Shown: positions 48,040 through 56,461 of the stretch, in pieces
How positions within the stretch are numbered: position 1 is the first letter of the stretch
Layout of the letters: every line of letters begins with the position of its first letter
Origin: DATMER01 sp031390755
Lineage (GTDB): Bacteria; Acidobacteriota; Thermoanaerobaculia; Multivoradales; UBA5704
Direction: 5' to 3'
DNA: 64,000 nucleotides
Assembly (NCBI GenBank): GCA_031390755.1
Contig: JANMTS010000109.1
Span: forward strand, 1 to 64,000
Program-made: the position numbers and the translations under genes
The notes under the pieces: generated by a model
Seen by the model: only the letters and a program-made list of their open reading frames with translations
Databases searched by the model: none
What the model was told of the DNA's origin: nothing

Positions 48040-50847
48040 ATGAGCTCAATCCGTCGAAACGTCTTGCTGTTGTGCGTCCTCCTCCTCTCCGCCCTCCTCT
48101 CCACCAGCGTGGCCTCGGCCCAGACCACCGGAAGCATCTTCGGACGGGTCACGGACTCGGACGGCGGCGTGCTGCCCGGCGTCACCGTCGAAGCCCGCAG
48201 CCCCAGCCTCCAGGGGACGCGGACCGACATCACCAACGAGTCGGGCCAGTACCGGTTCACGCTGCTGCCGCCCGGCACCTACACGATCAACTTCGACCTC
48301 CAGGGCTTCGGCGTGGAGTCGCGCGACATCGCGGTGAGTCTCGACCAGGACACCACGCTCAACGTCCAGCTCACCCCCGCGCTCTCCGAGGAGATCACCG
48401 TCACCAGCGAGGTGCCGGTCGTCGACACCACCTCCACCACGCTCGGCACGACCCTGGACGCGCGGGTGATCGAGAGCCTCCCCACCGGCCGCAACTACTC
48501 GTCGGTCGTCCAGATCACGCCGGGCGTCTCCTCGGACGCCAACCCGGAGAACACCTCCCAGTCCTCGATCACCGTCTACGGCTCGACCGGCGCCGAGAAC
48601 GTCTTCTACATCGACGGCGTGAATACGACCGGCACCGAGTACGGCTTCCAGGGCAAGGAGCTGAACTTCGAGTTCATCCAGGCGATCGACGTCAAGACCG
48701 GCGGCTACGAGGCCGAGTTCGGGAAGTCCACCGGCGGCATCATCAACGTCATCACCAAGTCCGGCGGCAACGAGCTCCACGGCGACCTCTTCGGCTACTG
48801 GGACGACGACTCGTTCCAGAACGATCCCGACCCCGTCGTCACCACCGGCGGCACCGTCGACGGCTACGACCGGAAGGACTACGGCCTCGGTCTCGGCGGC
48901 TTCCTCAAGAAGGACAAGCTCTGGTTCTTCGCCGCCTACGACCGCGTCGACAACCTCACGCAGAACCGGCTTCCCGAGGGCAGCTCCGTTCAGGTCGTCG
49001 ACTCCGACAGCGACCGCGACCTCGCCTCCGCCAAGCTCACCTGGCGGCTCTCGGACAGCCAGTCGCTGATCGGCACCTTCTTCCAGGATCCGCGAGACGA
49101 TGCCGGCGCCATCAGCGACGCCCAGCACGCGCTCAACGGCGACCCTCTGACCTACGACGGCGTCCGCAGCTTCGGCGGCGAGGACTACTCGCTCCGCTAC
49201 GAGGCGCTGGCCGGCGAAAGCTGGGTCGTCTCCGCCCAGGCCTCCCGCCACAACGAGGAGAACTCGGTGGGGCCGGCCTCCGCCAGCGGCGACGTCGTCC
49301 AGTTCCGCTCCGTGGACGACGACTTCTTCCAGACCGGCGGCTTCGGCCTCCTGCAGGAGAAGAGCTTCCAGCGCGACTTCTACGGCGGCACCCTCACCCA
49401 TTTCGTCGGCGACCACGAGATCAAGGGCGGCCTCGAATTCGAGACCCAGACCGCGGAGGTGACCAAGCGCTTCTCCGGCGGCCAGCAGGTCGACGTCTAC
49501 GCCAACGACGGCCGGCCCGTCTACAGCCACTTCTACTGGACCACGCCCACCGCGACCGTGGGCAACGCGCCCGTGTCCGCCCTCGTCGCGTCGCCCGAGC
49601 ACGAGGTCACGACCGTCTACGCCCAGGACCGCTGGTCGGTGTCCGACGGTCTCACCGTGAACCTCGGCGTCCGCTGGGACCGACAGGAGATCATCGACGC
49701 CTCGGGCGAGAAGCAGATCGACCTCAAGGACGACTTCGCGCCGCGCCTCGGCTTCGCGTGGGATCCGAAGGGCGACGGCTCCTCCAAGGTCTTCGGCTCG
49801 TGGGGCCGCTACTACGAGCAGATCCCGATGGATCTGGTCATCCGCTCCTTCTCCTTCGAGCGCCAGGCCCGCATTTTCAACTACAGCCCGACCAGCACCA
49901 CGCCGGACGCGGGCGCCGAGGCCGACGTCGACCAGGAGTCCGCGATCTTCGGCGGCTTCACCGAGCCGGTGGACCCGGACCTCCGCAACCAGTACATCGA
50001 GGAGGCTCTGCTCGGCTACGAGAAGCTGGTCCGGCCGGCCATCTCGGTGGGCGTCAAGGGCATCTGGCGCGAGTATGGCGAGGTGATCGAGGACTTCCTC
50101 TGCGCGGACGACGGCACCTACTGCATCGGCAACCCGGGCAAGGGGATCATGAAGGACGTCTTCACCCTGGACTACTCCCGAACCCTGCCCGCGCCTAGAC
50201 CTGAGCGCGTCTTCAAGGGCGTGCAGCTCGACGTGCAGAAGCGCCTCTCCCACAGTTGGCAGGGCATGGCGTCGTACCTCTATTCGAAGCTGGAGGGGAA
50301 CTTCGACGGCCTCTATGCGCCGTTCACGAACGTGGGCGCCGACCCGAACATCTCCGCGGCCTACGACTACTTCGACTTCTTCACCAACGGCAGCGACCTG
50401 ACCCGGATCACCAACGAAGGAGCGCTCTCGAACGACCGGCGCCACCAGTTCAAGGCCTCGGGCGTCTTCTTCACCCCCTGGAAGCTCTCGCTCGGCGCCT
50501 CGGCCTACTACCGCACCGGAACCCCGCTCACCCGCTATGGCTACTCGGACATCTACGGCCGCTATGAGTTCTTCCTCTCGAAGCGAGGAGCCGAGGGCCG
50601 GACGCCCGACAGCTACGAGGCCGACCTCCACTTCGGCTATCCGGTCGAGGCCGGCCCTGCGACCGTGAACATCCTGGTGGACGTCTTCAACGTCCTGGAC
50701 GCCCAGAGACCCGTCCTCCTCGATCAACGCTGGGGCTTCCAGGAGGCCGACAACGCCTCCCCCACCCCGGTCAATCCGGGCTACAGGAAACCCGTCCTGC
50801 GAACACCGCCGACCTCGTTCCGATTGGGTTTGAGGATAAGTTTCTAG
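48040..50847 (+). CDS. TonB-dependent receptor with N-terminal carboxypeptidase-regulatory-like domain
   Basis: The 935-residue outer-membrane transporter begins with a signal peptide (LLLCVLLLSALLSTSVASA). A beta-sandwich follows (GSIFGRVTDSDGGVLPGVTVE, about 32-110), then the plug (IESLPTGRNYSSVVQITPGV, NVFYIDGVNTTG, IDVKTGGYEAEFGKSTGGIIN) and a 22-strand-type barrel ending SFRLGLRISF with terminal Phe. The architecture is characteristic of Acidobacteriota. AGGAG lies 6 nt before the ATG. No substrate-specific partner gene adjoins it. Confidence 0.95.
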   Translation: MSSIRRNVLLLCVLLLSALLSTSVASAQTTGSIFGRVTDSDGGVLPGVTVEARSPSLQGTRTDITNESGQYRFTLLPPGTYTINFDLQGFGVESRDIAVSLDQDTTLNVQLTPALSEEITVTSEVPVVDTTSTTLGTTLDARVIESLPTGRNYSSVVQITPGVSSDANPENTSQSSITVYGSTGAENVFYIDGVNTTGTEYGFQGKELNFEFIQAIDVKTGGYEAEFGKSTGGIINVITKSGGNELHGDLFGYWDDDSFQNDPDPVVTTGGTVDGYDRKDYGLGLGGFLKKDKLWFFAAYDRVDNLTQNRLPEGSSVQVVDSDSDRDLASAKLTWRLSDSQSLIGTFFQDPRDDAGAISDAQHALNGDPLTYDGVRSFGGEDYSLRYEALAGESWVVSAQASRHNEENSVGPASASGDVVQFRSVDDDFFQTGGFGLLQEKSFQRDFYGGTLTHFVGDHEIKGGLEFETQTAEVTKRFSGGQQVDVYANDGRPVYSHFYWTTPTATVGNAPVSALVASPEHEVTTVYAQDRWSVSDGLTVNLGVRWDRQEIIDASGEKQIDLKDDFAPRLGFAWDPKGDGSSKVFGSWGRYYEQIPMDLVIRSFSFERQARIFNYSPTSTTPDAGAEADVDQESAIFGGFTEPVDPDLRNQYIEEALLGYEKLVRPAISVGVKGIWREYGEVIEDFLCADDGTYCIGNPGKGIMKDVFTLDYSRTLPAPRPERVFKGVQLDVQKRLSHSWQGMASYLYSKLEGNFDGLYAPFTNVGADPNISAAYDYFDFFTNGSDLTRITNEGALSNDRRHQFKASGVFFTPWKLSLGASAYYRTGTPLTRYGYSDIYGRYEFFLSKRGAEGRTPDSYEADLHFGYPVEAGPATVNILVDVFNVLDAQRPVLLDQRWGFQEADNASPTPVNPGYRKPVLRTPPTSFRLGLRISF

Positions 50848-50850
50848 GCT

Positions 50851-50908
50851 GGGAGCGCCGGCTTCCAGCCGGCACCTAACCAAAGAGAGCCGGCACCCGC
50901 CGGCTCTC
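50851..50908. terminator. Paired palindromes after the TonB receptor gene
   Basis: GCCGGC-TTCCA-GCCGGC (50857-50873) is followed by a stronger hairpin, GAGAGCCGGC/GCCGGCTCTC with a 4-nt loop (50885-50908). The second can terminate the receptor transcript. The phrase GGGAGCGCCGGCTTCCAGCC is also typical of dispersed extragenic palindromes. Confidence 0.6.
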
Positions 50909-50986
50909 CCCCTCCTCATCCCGGCAGAAACCCGCCTTCCCGTCCGTCTCTCCCGTTATACCTGCATCTCCAAAAGGGAGACACCG

Positions 50987-52069
50987 ATGCGTTCGTTCCG
51001 GTTGCTGATCCTGACTCTTTTGGTCACCGCTTGTGCCTCGTCCCAGAGAGCGACCCCGCCGTCGCAGATATGCCCGCCTTCGCCAGGGAACCCCGTCCCG
51101 AACGACATCTGTCCCGTTCTTCTGGAGCCGGTCCCGGGGGTCATCCCCTCCGTTCCGGACGATCAGGACGGTGATAGCGTCATCCGGATCCTCGCTTTCG
51201 GAGACTTCGGCTCCGGCAGCGCGAAGCAGGCGGAGACGGCCCGAGCCATGAAGGAGTACAGCACGGGGCACCCGTTCGACTTCGGGCTCATCCTCGGCGA
51301 CAACTTCTATCCCGACGGCCTCGCCGCCAGGGACGACTGCCGATGGGAGGAGGATTGGGAGAAGCTCTATACCCGTCTCGGCATCCGCTTCTATGCGGTG
51401 CTCGGCAACCACGACTATCACCAACCCGACGGTCCGGTCGCCGAGATGGCGCGTTCCAACGACAGCACCTCCTGGTGCCTTCCGGCCAGCCACTACACAT
51501 TCCAGGCGGGCCCCCTGCAGTTCTTCGCGATCGACACCACTGCGATCGATAAGCCCGGGCGGGATTCGGATGGCGCCATGGACAAACAGAAAGTCTGGCT
51601 GGAGCAGGCCCTCGCCGACAGCACGGCCACCTGGAAGATCGTCTACGGCCATCATCCCGTGTATTCGAACGGCGTCCACGGCTGGCTGGAGGGAGGCACC
51701 CTGAAGAACGTCCGGAGATACCTCGACGCTCCGCTGACCCGGCCAGGGCTGGGATTCGACGTCTACCTCACCGGCCACGACCACGACCTTCAGATCCTGC
51801 AGCCGCAGAACGGAATGCACTTCCTCATCTCCGGTGCTGCCGGCGATGGGGCGACCGGCTTCCGGCGGATCCTGAGGGGGCGAAAGTGCCGGGTGTGGGA
51901 CACGGCGAAACAGAGAGGATTCCTGGTGCTGGAGGCGGACACGAAAAGCGGCACGCTCTCCGCGACGTTCGTCGGCACCAGGACCGCAGCCCCCTACTAT
52001 GAGGTTCTGTACGGCCCCATGCCGATCACGAAGGGCGCGACATCGACCGCCGCCTGTGCGAGGCGTTGA
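50987..52069 (+). CDS. Metallophosphoesterase, purple-acid-phosphatase-like lipoprotein
   Basis: A lipoprotein signal with lipobox-like VTAC (Cys16) leads a 360-residue protein. The metallophosphatase motifs appear in order: AFGDFGSG, LILGDNFYPDG, VLGNHDYH, YGHHPVYS and LTGHDHDLQ. This is the plan of tartrate-resistant acid phosphatases. Export suggests phosphate scavenging at the envelope. CAAAAGGGAG precedes the ATG. It is a lone gene, convergent with the next. Confidence 0.9.
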   Translation: MRSFRLLILTLLVTACASSQRATPPSQICPPSPGNPVPNDICPVLLEPVPGVIPSVPDDQDGDSVIRILAFGDFGSGSAKQAETARAMKEYSTGHPFDFGLILGDNFYPDGLAARDDCRWEEDWEKLYTRLGIRFYAVLGNHDYHQPDGPVAEMARSNDSTSWCLPASHYTFQAGPLQFFAIDTTAIDKPGRDSDGAMDKQKVWLEQALADSTATWKIVYGHHPVYSNGVHGWLEGGTLKNVRRYLDAPLTRPGLGFDVYLTGHDHDLQILQPQNGMHFLISGAAGDGATGFRRILRGRKCRVWDTAKQRGFLVLEADTKSGTLSATFVGTRTAAPYYEVLYGPMPITKGATSTAACARR

Positions 52070-52095
52070 CGAGACTCCCCCGGCTCAGGGCCGGG

Positions 52096-52947
52096 TTAGC
52101 GCTTCAACCGATACACGTCGTCCGTGTTGTAGCAGCGGACATAAACCAAATCGTCCTTGACGAGGATCATCTCCGGGCCGGTCTTCACAGGCTGCCGCGC
52201 CGCCACGGTTCCGGACTTGCGGTCGAGCAGGTAGAGGAAGTCGGGCTCGGCCGTGAAGCCGTACCCGGTCACGATCAGATCCCCGAGGACGAGGAACGTG
52301 CGGGCGTTGGCGACCAGCGGCGCGCTCCGCCACAGAATCGCGTCGGTCTTCGGATTGATCGCCGTGACATAGGCGTTGAGCCCGCGCGAGTCCTTCGCAT
52401 AGGTGTTGTGACCGTGCGAGACGTAGAGGGTGCCGTCCTTCTCCACCGCCCAGATTACGTTCTGGTTCGTAAACTCCCCATCCTCGCCTGGAGGATGCTG
52501 CCAGCGCTTGAAGTCATAGCCGTACCGGAACGCGTGCGTCGTCGGATCGACGGCCATGAGATACCAGAGGGTACCGAAGTCCTTCCCATAGAGAAGGAAG
52601 AGAGCGTCGCCGCCCACGAAGCCGCGCACCAGCACCGCGTCGCGGAACTCGCGGGGGATGCTCTCCGGCAGCGATCCCAGGTCTATCTCCGGCCGCGGCA
52701 ATCCGTTCTTCGCGAACCAGGCGTCTTCCTCGGTGATTTGATTCGCCTGGGTGCTCACCCGCTCCAGTCGCGGACCCTGGCCGCCGGTCGGAGCGGACGC
52801 CGTAGTCACCGGGAACGGCGGCGCGGGCAGCGGCGCCGCGCTGAAGTTTTCCCCCGCAACTGCGGGAACGGCTCCGCACAGGAGAGTCAGAGCCAGGAGA
52901 CTGGCTGTGGCGTGGCTGCGAATCCGGAGATAGGCTGACTGGATCAT
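52096..52947 (-). CDS. Secreted PQQ-like beta-propeller protein
   Basis: The 283-residue protein has a signal peptide (LLALTLLCGAVPAVAG). Repeated beta motifs of the PQQ or outer-membrane-assembly propeller type follow (LWYLMAVDPTTHAFRYGYDF, LNAYVTAINPKTDAILWRSA, LYLLDRKSGTVAARQPV, LVYVRCYNTDDVYRLKR). Only about four blades are visible, fewer than a full eight-blade enzyme, so it is probably a binding protein. The convergent metallophosphatase ends 26 bp away. Confidence 0.7.
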   Translation of the reverse strand: MIQSAYLRIRSHATASLLALTLLCGAVPAVAGENFSAAPLPAPPFPVTTASAPTGGQGPRLERVSTQANQITEEDAWFAKNGLPRPEIDLGSLPESIPREFRDAVLVRGFVGGDALFLLYGKDFGTLWYLMAVDPTTHAFRYGYDFKRWQHPPGEDGEFTNQNVIWAVEKDGTLYVSHGHNTYAKDSRGLNAYVTAINPKTDAILWRSAPLVANARTFLVLGDLIVTGYGFTAEPDFLYLLDRKSGTVAARQPVKTGPEMILVKDDLVYVRCYNTDDVYRLKR

Positions 52948-53001
52948 GCGGGGATCCTACACCGCCGCTGCGCTCTCAAAATCCGATAGCATTCCCTGGA
53001 A

Positions 53002-53085
53002 ATGCCCGAGCTTCTCGTCGACGACCTACGGAGAGAGATCCAGGCCGGCCGCCTCCTCGTGGTGGTTAGCCTGGGAGAGCATTAG
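53002..53085 (+). pseudogene. Possible N-terminal remnant of a SIR2-like protein
   Basis: Twenty-seven codons read MPELLVDDLRREIQAGRLL then VVVS and end early. Many SIR2-domain defence-type proteins begin this way and continue with an NAD-binding IVGAGVS. Here the glycine-rich loop is lost and the frame stops. The rest of 52948-53405 shows no intact gene. The call rests on a short resemblance. Confidence 0.3.
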
Positions 53086-53300
53086 GATGCCGGTTCTGGT
53101 GGGCGAGTTGGTAGAGGACTTTGCCGAGGAGTCGTGAAGGTGCCCTTCCCGCCTGCGTGCCTTCTCGCCAGAGCTTGGCCGACCTCGTCGCGAATCTCGT
53201 CCTTGCCAGGAAAGGGACGGGGTGAGGAGAGAGAACCATAGAGGTCAGCAAGCCGCTGCCGGTTGAGCGCTTTCATTTGCTCGGAGGTCACCTCGAACAT
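53082..53300 (-). CDS. Small hypothetical protein, possibly a truncated gene
   Basis: The 72-residue frame begins MFEVTSEQMKALNRQRL with AGGGG 8 nt upstream. The N-terminus resembles the first helix of some larger defence-island proteins, but after about 25 residues it becomes Pro/Arg-rich and loses pattern. It may be a remnant rather than a functional gene. The ATG at 53348 is an alternative start. Confidence 0.35.
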   Translation of the reverse strand: MFEVTSEQMKALNRQRLADLYGSLSSPRPFPGKDEIRDEVGQALARRHAGGKGTFTTPRQSPLPTRPPEPAS

Positions 53301-53405
53301 CACATCGTCCCCTTGATCGATATTGGACACTGCCGTACCTCCCTTCAACTCCTACTCTATCGCCTCTAGATGCCAGGTTCCCACCGCTGACGGTATGCTC
53401 CGCTC

Positions 53406-53633
53406 ATGAAACGCACAACTCTTGTGCTGGACGAGCAGCTCCTCGAAGAAGTCACGCGCGTCAGCGGAGAGAGGACGTACTCCCGTGCAGTGACCCGGGC
53501 CCTTGAGGACTATTTACGGCGTCACCAAGCGGGGCGCATCTTCGAGCTCGCCGGAGCGGGGCTCTGGGAAGGAAACCTCTCCGAGATGAGGAGAGATGCA
53601 CCAGCAGCCCAAGGTCGTCGTGATTCTCGTTGA
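53406..53633 (+). CDS. vapB: VapB-type antitoxin
   Basis: The 75-residue protein opens with the ribbon-helix-helix-like KRTTLVLDEQLLEEVTRVSGERTYSRAVTRALEDYLRRH. It continues IFELAGAGLWEGNLSEMRRD, the toxin-binding tail seen in VapB antitoxins of this group. The last ten residues (AAQGRRDSR) are unusual. The overlapping downstream frame holds only the first residues of a VapC toxin, so the antitoxin seems orphaned. Confidence 0.75.
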   Translation: MKRTTLVLDEQLLEEVTRVSGERTYSRAVTRALEDYLRRHQAGRIFELAGAGLWEGNLSEMRRDAPAAQGRRDSR

Positions 53634-53673
53634 CACAGTCCTGGAGGAGCGCCGGGGTTCGCTGGAGAACTGA
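53596..53673 (+). pseudogene. Truncated VapC toxin remnant
   Basis: A 25-residue frame (MHQQPKVVVILVDTVLEER, then a stop) starts inside vapB in the usual overlapping arrangement. VVILVDT matches the first PIN-domain strand, with the catalytic Asp. VapC proteins normally continue with SxWID and over 100 more residues; here the frame ends after 12 more codons. Confidence 0.55.
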
Positions 53674-53703
53674 CGTCCGGATCGGTGTACTCTCGGACGC
53701 TGG

Positions 53704-54135
53704 ATGGATCTCCACGACCTCCTCCACGGCCTCGCCGACGCCGTTGCTCCCCTGCTCGCGCTGCTTGCCCTGCTGAACCCGCTGATCCGGCCCCCACTGG
53801 GCGACCGGCGGGCCGTCGTCCGGTACTTCATTGCAGCGGCTCTCGGAGTCGCCTTCATCTACCTCGTCGCGGGGATCGACTCCGCCTTCGGCCTCTGGCC
53901 TCGCGCGGGTCTCGACTACAGCACGCACACGGCGTTCACCACGACGTTGCTGGTGTCATTGTGGGCATCCCGGCCGGGATGGGTCTGGGGATTGGGGACG
54001 GTGCTGGTGGGATATGGGGCGCTGATGGTCGGGCTTGGCTTTCACAGCGTCGCCGATGTCTGCACGGCGGCGATCGTTGCAGCGGCAGTCACCCTGCCTC
54101 TTCACGGCGCTCGCTCCTTCCGGAGCCCTCAATAA
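53704..54135 (+). CDS. Small polytopic membrane protein, PAP2-like
   Basis: The 143-residue protein has four hydrophobic segments (APLLALLALLNPLI, FIAAALGVAFIYLVAG, TTLLVSLWAS, TVLVGYGALMVGLGF). DYSTHTAFTTTL and GFHSVADVCTAA resemble the SxHxxxxx and HxxxD motifs of PAP2-type lipid phosphatases, though the KxxxxxxRP motif is missing. It may be a reduced homologue. It ends at the first unit of repeat array A. Confidence 0.55.
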   Translation: MDLHDLLHGLADAVAPLLALLALLNPLIRPPLGDRRAVVRYFIAAALGVAFIYLVAGIDSAFGLWPRAGLDYSTHTAFTTTLLVSLWASRPGWVWGLGTVLVGYGALMVGLGFHSVADVCTAAIVAAAVTLPLHGARSFRSPQ

Positions 54136-54530
54136 TGCCGCAACCTCGACTTCTTCACCGCAACACAATCTTATGTTGCGGCATGGCATCCTTCTTTTGC
54201 CGCAACCTTGACTTGTTCGCCGCAACCTGACTTCTTTTTGCGGTGAACACCTTGGCCTTGCCGCAACCTAAGTTTTTTCACCGCAATCTAGATTAATTTT
54301 GCCGCAACATAAGCTTCTTGACCGCAAGTCAAACTTATTCACCGCAAGTTGCCGCAACCATGCCGCGACTTGTCCCTATTCGCCGCAGACTTGACTTTTT
54401 CACCGCAACCCAGGATTGTTCACCGCAACGTGGCGCCAGCCAGGGGTCGCTTCGCGGGTTTGCCGCAACCTTGGAGCCCCTGACAGCGCGGTCGGCTGAG
54501 TCGCTGAATTTTGCCGCAACCTCTCTTGAG
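54131..54530. repeat. Helically phased degenerate repeat array A (20-21-bp period)
   Basis: This AT-richer stretch has no gene but sixteen forward cores CCGCAA (or one-base variants). They lie at 54138, 54158, 54200, 54220, 54261, 54281, 54302, 54322, 54342, 54352, 54363, 54383, 54403, 54423, 54463 and 54514. Inverted cores TTGCGG lie at 54176 and 54238. Steps are 20, 42, 20, 41, 20, 21, 20, 20, 10, 11, 20, 20, 20, 40 and 51, all near multiples of one helical turn. The unit is roughly TTCACCGCAACCTTGACTT. It runs into the 5' side of the next gene, which starts at 54546. Confidence 0.9.
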
Positions 54531-54545
54531 GAAGGAAGACGGGGC

Positions 54546-55043
54546 ATGGGATCGAAGCTGTCGGTCGAAGAGATTCTGGCGGGGCTGGAAAAGCGGGCGG
54601 CTGCGCTTCGGGAGAAGGAGGCCTTCCATGCGCAGCAGGAAGATCACCATCGGGAGCAGCGGGCGCTTCATGCGGCCGAGCTTCAGAAGGTGGAGGCGAG
54701 CCTCGAGGCGTTCCGGACGGCGGCGTCCCCCGCGGTCGAGCTTGCGGCTCCGGTACGGGACCGGGCAGGCTCCGAGGAGGAGAGTCTTCCGGGGCCGGGG
54801 CGCCTCCTGGTCAGCCGGCTGGTGCGGATGACGGCGCTGAGCCCCACGCTGGACCAGCCGTTCGGTCCCAGCGCCGTGGCGACGGAGGTGAACCGCCGCT
54901 ACCCGAAACAGCTCTCCAGGCCGGTCGACATCCGCGCGGCGTCCGACGTGCTGCGGCGGATGGCGGCCGAGGGCTGGATCCGGCTCGACCGGCCGGGGAA
55001 GGCGTTCCACGAGGCCCTGTACACCCGCATCCATCAAGGGTGA
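54546..55043 (+). CDS. Coiled-coil plus winged-helix-like protein next to the repeat array
   Basis: The 165-residue protein has an N-terminal coiled coil (SVEEILAGLEKRAAALREK, HAQQEDHHREQRALHAAELQ, residues 5-55), a variable Pro/Glu linker (about 65-90) and a C-terminal winged-helix-like domain. That domain shows FGPSAVATEVNRRYPKQL, VDIRAASDVLRRMAAEGWIRL and ALYTRIHQG. The last part resembles modules that detect or bind DNA. ATG 54546 follows GGAAGGAAG. The frame is open further upstream, but that part only translates repeat units. I recognise the general plan as a recurrent uncharacterised type but cannot name a function. Confidence 0.65.
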   Translation: MGSKLSVEEILAGLEKRAAALREKEAFHAQQEDHHREQRALHAAELQKVEASLEAFRTAASPAVELAAPVRDRAGSEEESLPGPGRLLVSRLVRMTALSPTLDQPFGPSAVATEVNRRYPKQLSRPVDIRAASDVLRRMAAEGWIRLDRPGKAFHEALYTRIHQG

Positions 55044-55090
55044 CGCGGAAACGGACGCCTCCTTGACAGCCGGACCCGGGAGGCCAGACG

Positions 55091-56461
55091 ATGACTGGCA
55101 TTGCGAGGAGCCTCTCCATGAGATCCCTTTTCCTCTTTGTCCTTGCGGTTTCGGCCATCCTCGCCGCACCCGATCCATCCCGGGCGCTGACGCTGCCCGA
55201 GGCGGTCGAGCGGGCGCTCGTGCGCCATCCGGCGGTCGAGGCGGCGCGGTGGCGCCAGTCGGAGGCCGCGGAGGCGATGAACGAAGCGCTCTTCGCAAGC
55301 CGGCCGCGGGGACGCGTGACCGGCTCGGCCACTCAATATGAAGAGCCGATGGTGGTGACGCCGATCCACGGCTTCGGCCCGGGCCTGTTCCCGGAGTTCG
55401 ACGAGACGCTCGGCATCGCGACGCTCACGGTGAGCTACACGCTGATCGACAACGGCGGCGTCGAGGCGCAGCGGCGTTCGGCCGGCGCCCTGAAGACAAC
55501 TGCGGGCGCCGCGGTCGGCGACGCGGAGCAGAGGCTCGCCCGCCGGGTGGCCGCGGCGTATCTGACGGTGCTCGGCCAGAGCCAGGTGCTCGCCGCCCAC
55601 GATCTCCGCCTGTCGGCCCTGCGGGCAGAGCTGTCGCGCGTGCAGCAGCGCTTCGAGGTGGGCCGGGCCGCGAAGGTGGAGATCCTCCGCTCCGAGGCCG
55701 CGCACGCGAACGCCGAGGCCGACCGCGTGCGCCTCACGTCCGCGGTGGACAATTCGGAGCGCGAGCTGGCCCGGCTGCTGGATGCGCAGGTCGACGAGGT
55801 GCGCGCCGTCCATCTGGAGCCGGTCGTCCTTGTGGGTGATGCAAACAGAGAAGAGATCGCCGCCGCGGGGATCGAGGCCAGCCCGGCCGTGGCCCAGGCT
55901 CGCGCCCAGGTCACGGCGGCGGAGGCGGCGGTCGATCTCGCCCGAAGCCTCCTGCGGCCGGATCTGCGCGCGGTCGGCAACTACAACGAGTGGACGTCCT
56001 CCCAGGGGAATTTCACCGGGGAGTGGAACGTGGGCCTCCAATTCACGGTGCCGCTCTTCGACGGCGGCGTCGCCCGCAGCCGGATCGCCCGCGCCGAGGC
56101 CGGCGTGCTCGCCGCGAAGGAGCAGGTGCGCGCCGCGGAGCTCCAGGTGCGCGAGGACGTGGACCGCGCCGCCGCCGCGCTGGCCGAGGCCGAGGCGCGC
56201 GCGGCGAGCCTGGCAAAAGCCGAGGCCCGCTTCGTCGAGGTCGTGCGCGTGCAGCAGCTCCTGCTCGACGAGGGGGCCGGCACCCAGACCGACTATCTCA
56301 ATGCCGAGGCCGACCTGCTCGCGTCGCGGGCCAGCCTGGCCGAGGCGCGGCACGCCGCCGCGCTCGCCCGCGTCGACCTGGCCCGCGCCGCGGGCCGACT
56401 CACTCCGGAGTGGCTGCGCCAGGCCACGGCCCCAGCCCCAGACCAGGAGGCTTTCCGATGA
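55091..56461 (+). CDS. TolC-family outer-membrane protein
   Basis: First gene of an export operon. Signal peptide (LFLFVLAVSAILAAPDPSRA), then two OEP repeats: TLPEAVERALVRHPAVEAARW, RVAAAYLTVLGQSQVLAAHDLRL and YLNAEADLLASRASLAEARHAAALARVDLARAAG. The 456-residue length is typical. ATG 55091 and ATG 55118 both have a purine-rich ribosome-binding sequence 7 nt upstream; the second gives a more compact signal peptide. The stop overlaps the adaptor start as ATGA. Confidence 0.92.
   Translation: MTGIARSLSMRSLFLFVLAVSAILAAPDPSRALTLPEAVERALVRHPAVEAARWRQSEAAEAMNEALFASRPRGRVTGSATQYEEPMVVTPIHGFGPGLFPEFDETLGIATLTVSYTLIDNGGVEAQRRSAGALKTTAGAAVGDAEQRLARRVAAAYLTVLGQSQVLAAHDLRLSALRAELSRVQQRFEVGRAAKVEILRSEAAHANAEADRVRLTSAVDNSERELARLLDAQVDEVRAVHLEPVVLVGDANREEIAAAGIEASPAVAQARAQVTAAEAAVDLARSLLRPDLRAVGNYNEWTSSQGNFTGEWNVGLQFTVPLFDGGVARSRIARAEAGVLAAKEQVRAAELQVREDVDRAAAALAEAEARAASLAKAEARFVEVVRVQQLLLDEGAGTQTDYLNAEADLLASRASLAEARHAAALARVDLARAAGRLTPEWLRQATAPAPDQEAFR

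Noticed and set aside
54131..54530. CRISPR array
   Set aside because: Repeats are short and degenerate, spacers are about 13 bp and similar to each other, and no cas gene is present.
54318..54545. Upstream extension of the coiled-coil/winged-helix gene to an ATG at 54318
   Set aside because: The extension only translates repeat units and has no conserved character. ATG 54546 has a purine-rich sequence upstream and begins the recognisable protein.
54131..55043. Plasmid iteron origin
   Set aside because: The spacing resembles iterons, but there is no replication initiator, partition gene or other plasmid marker, and the surroundings are chromosomal. It is kept only as an analogy.
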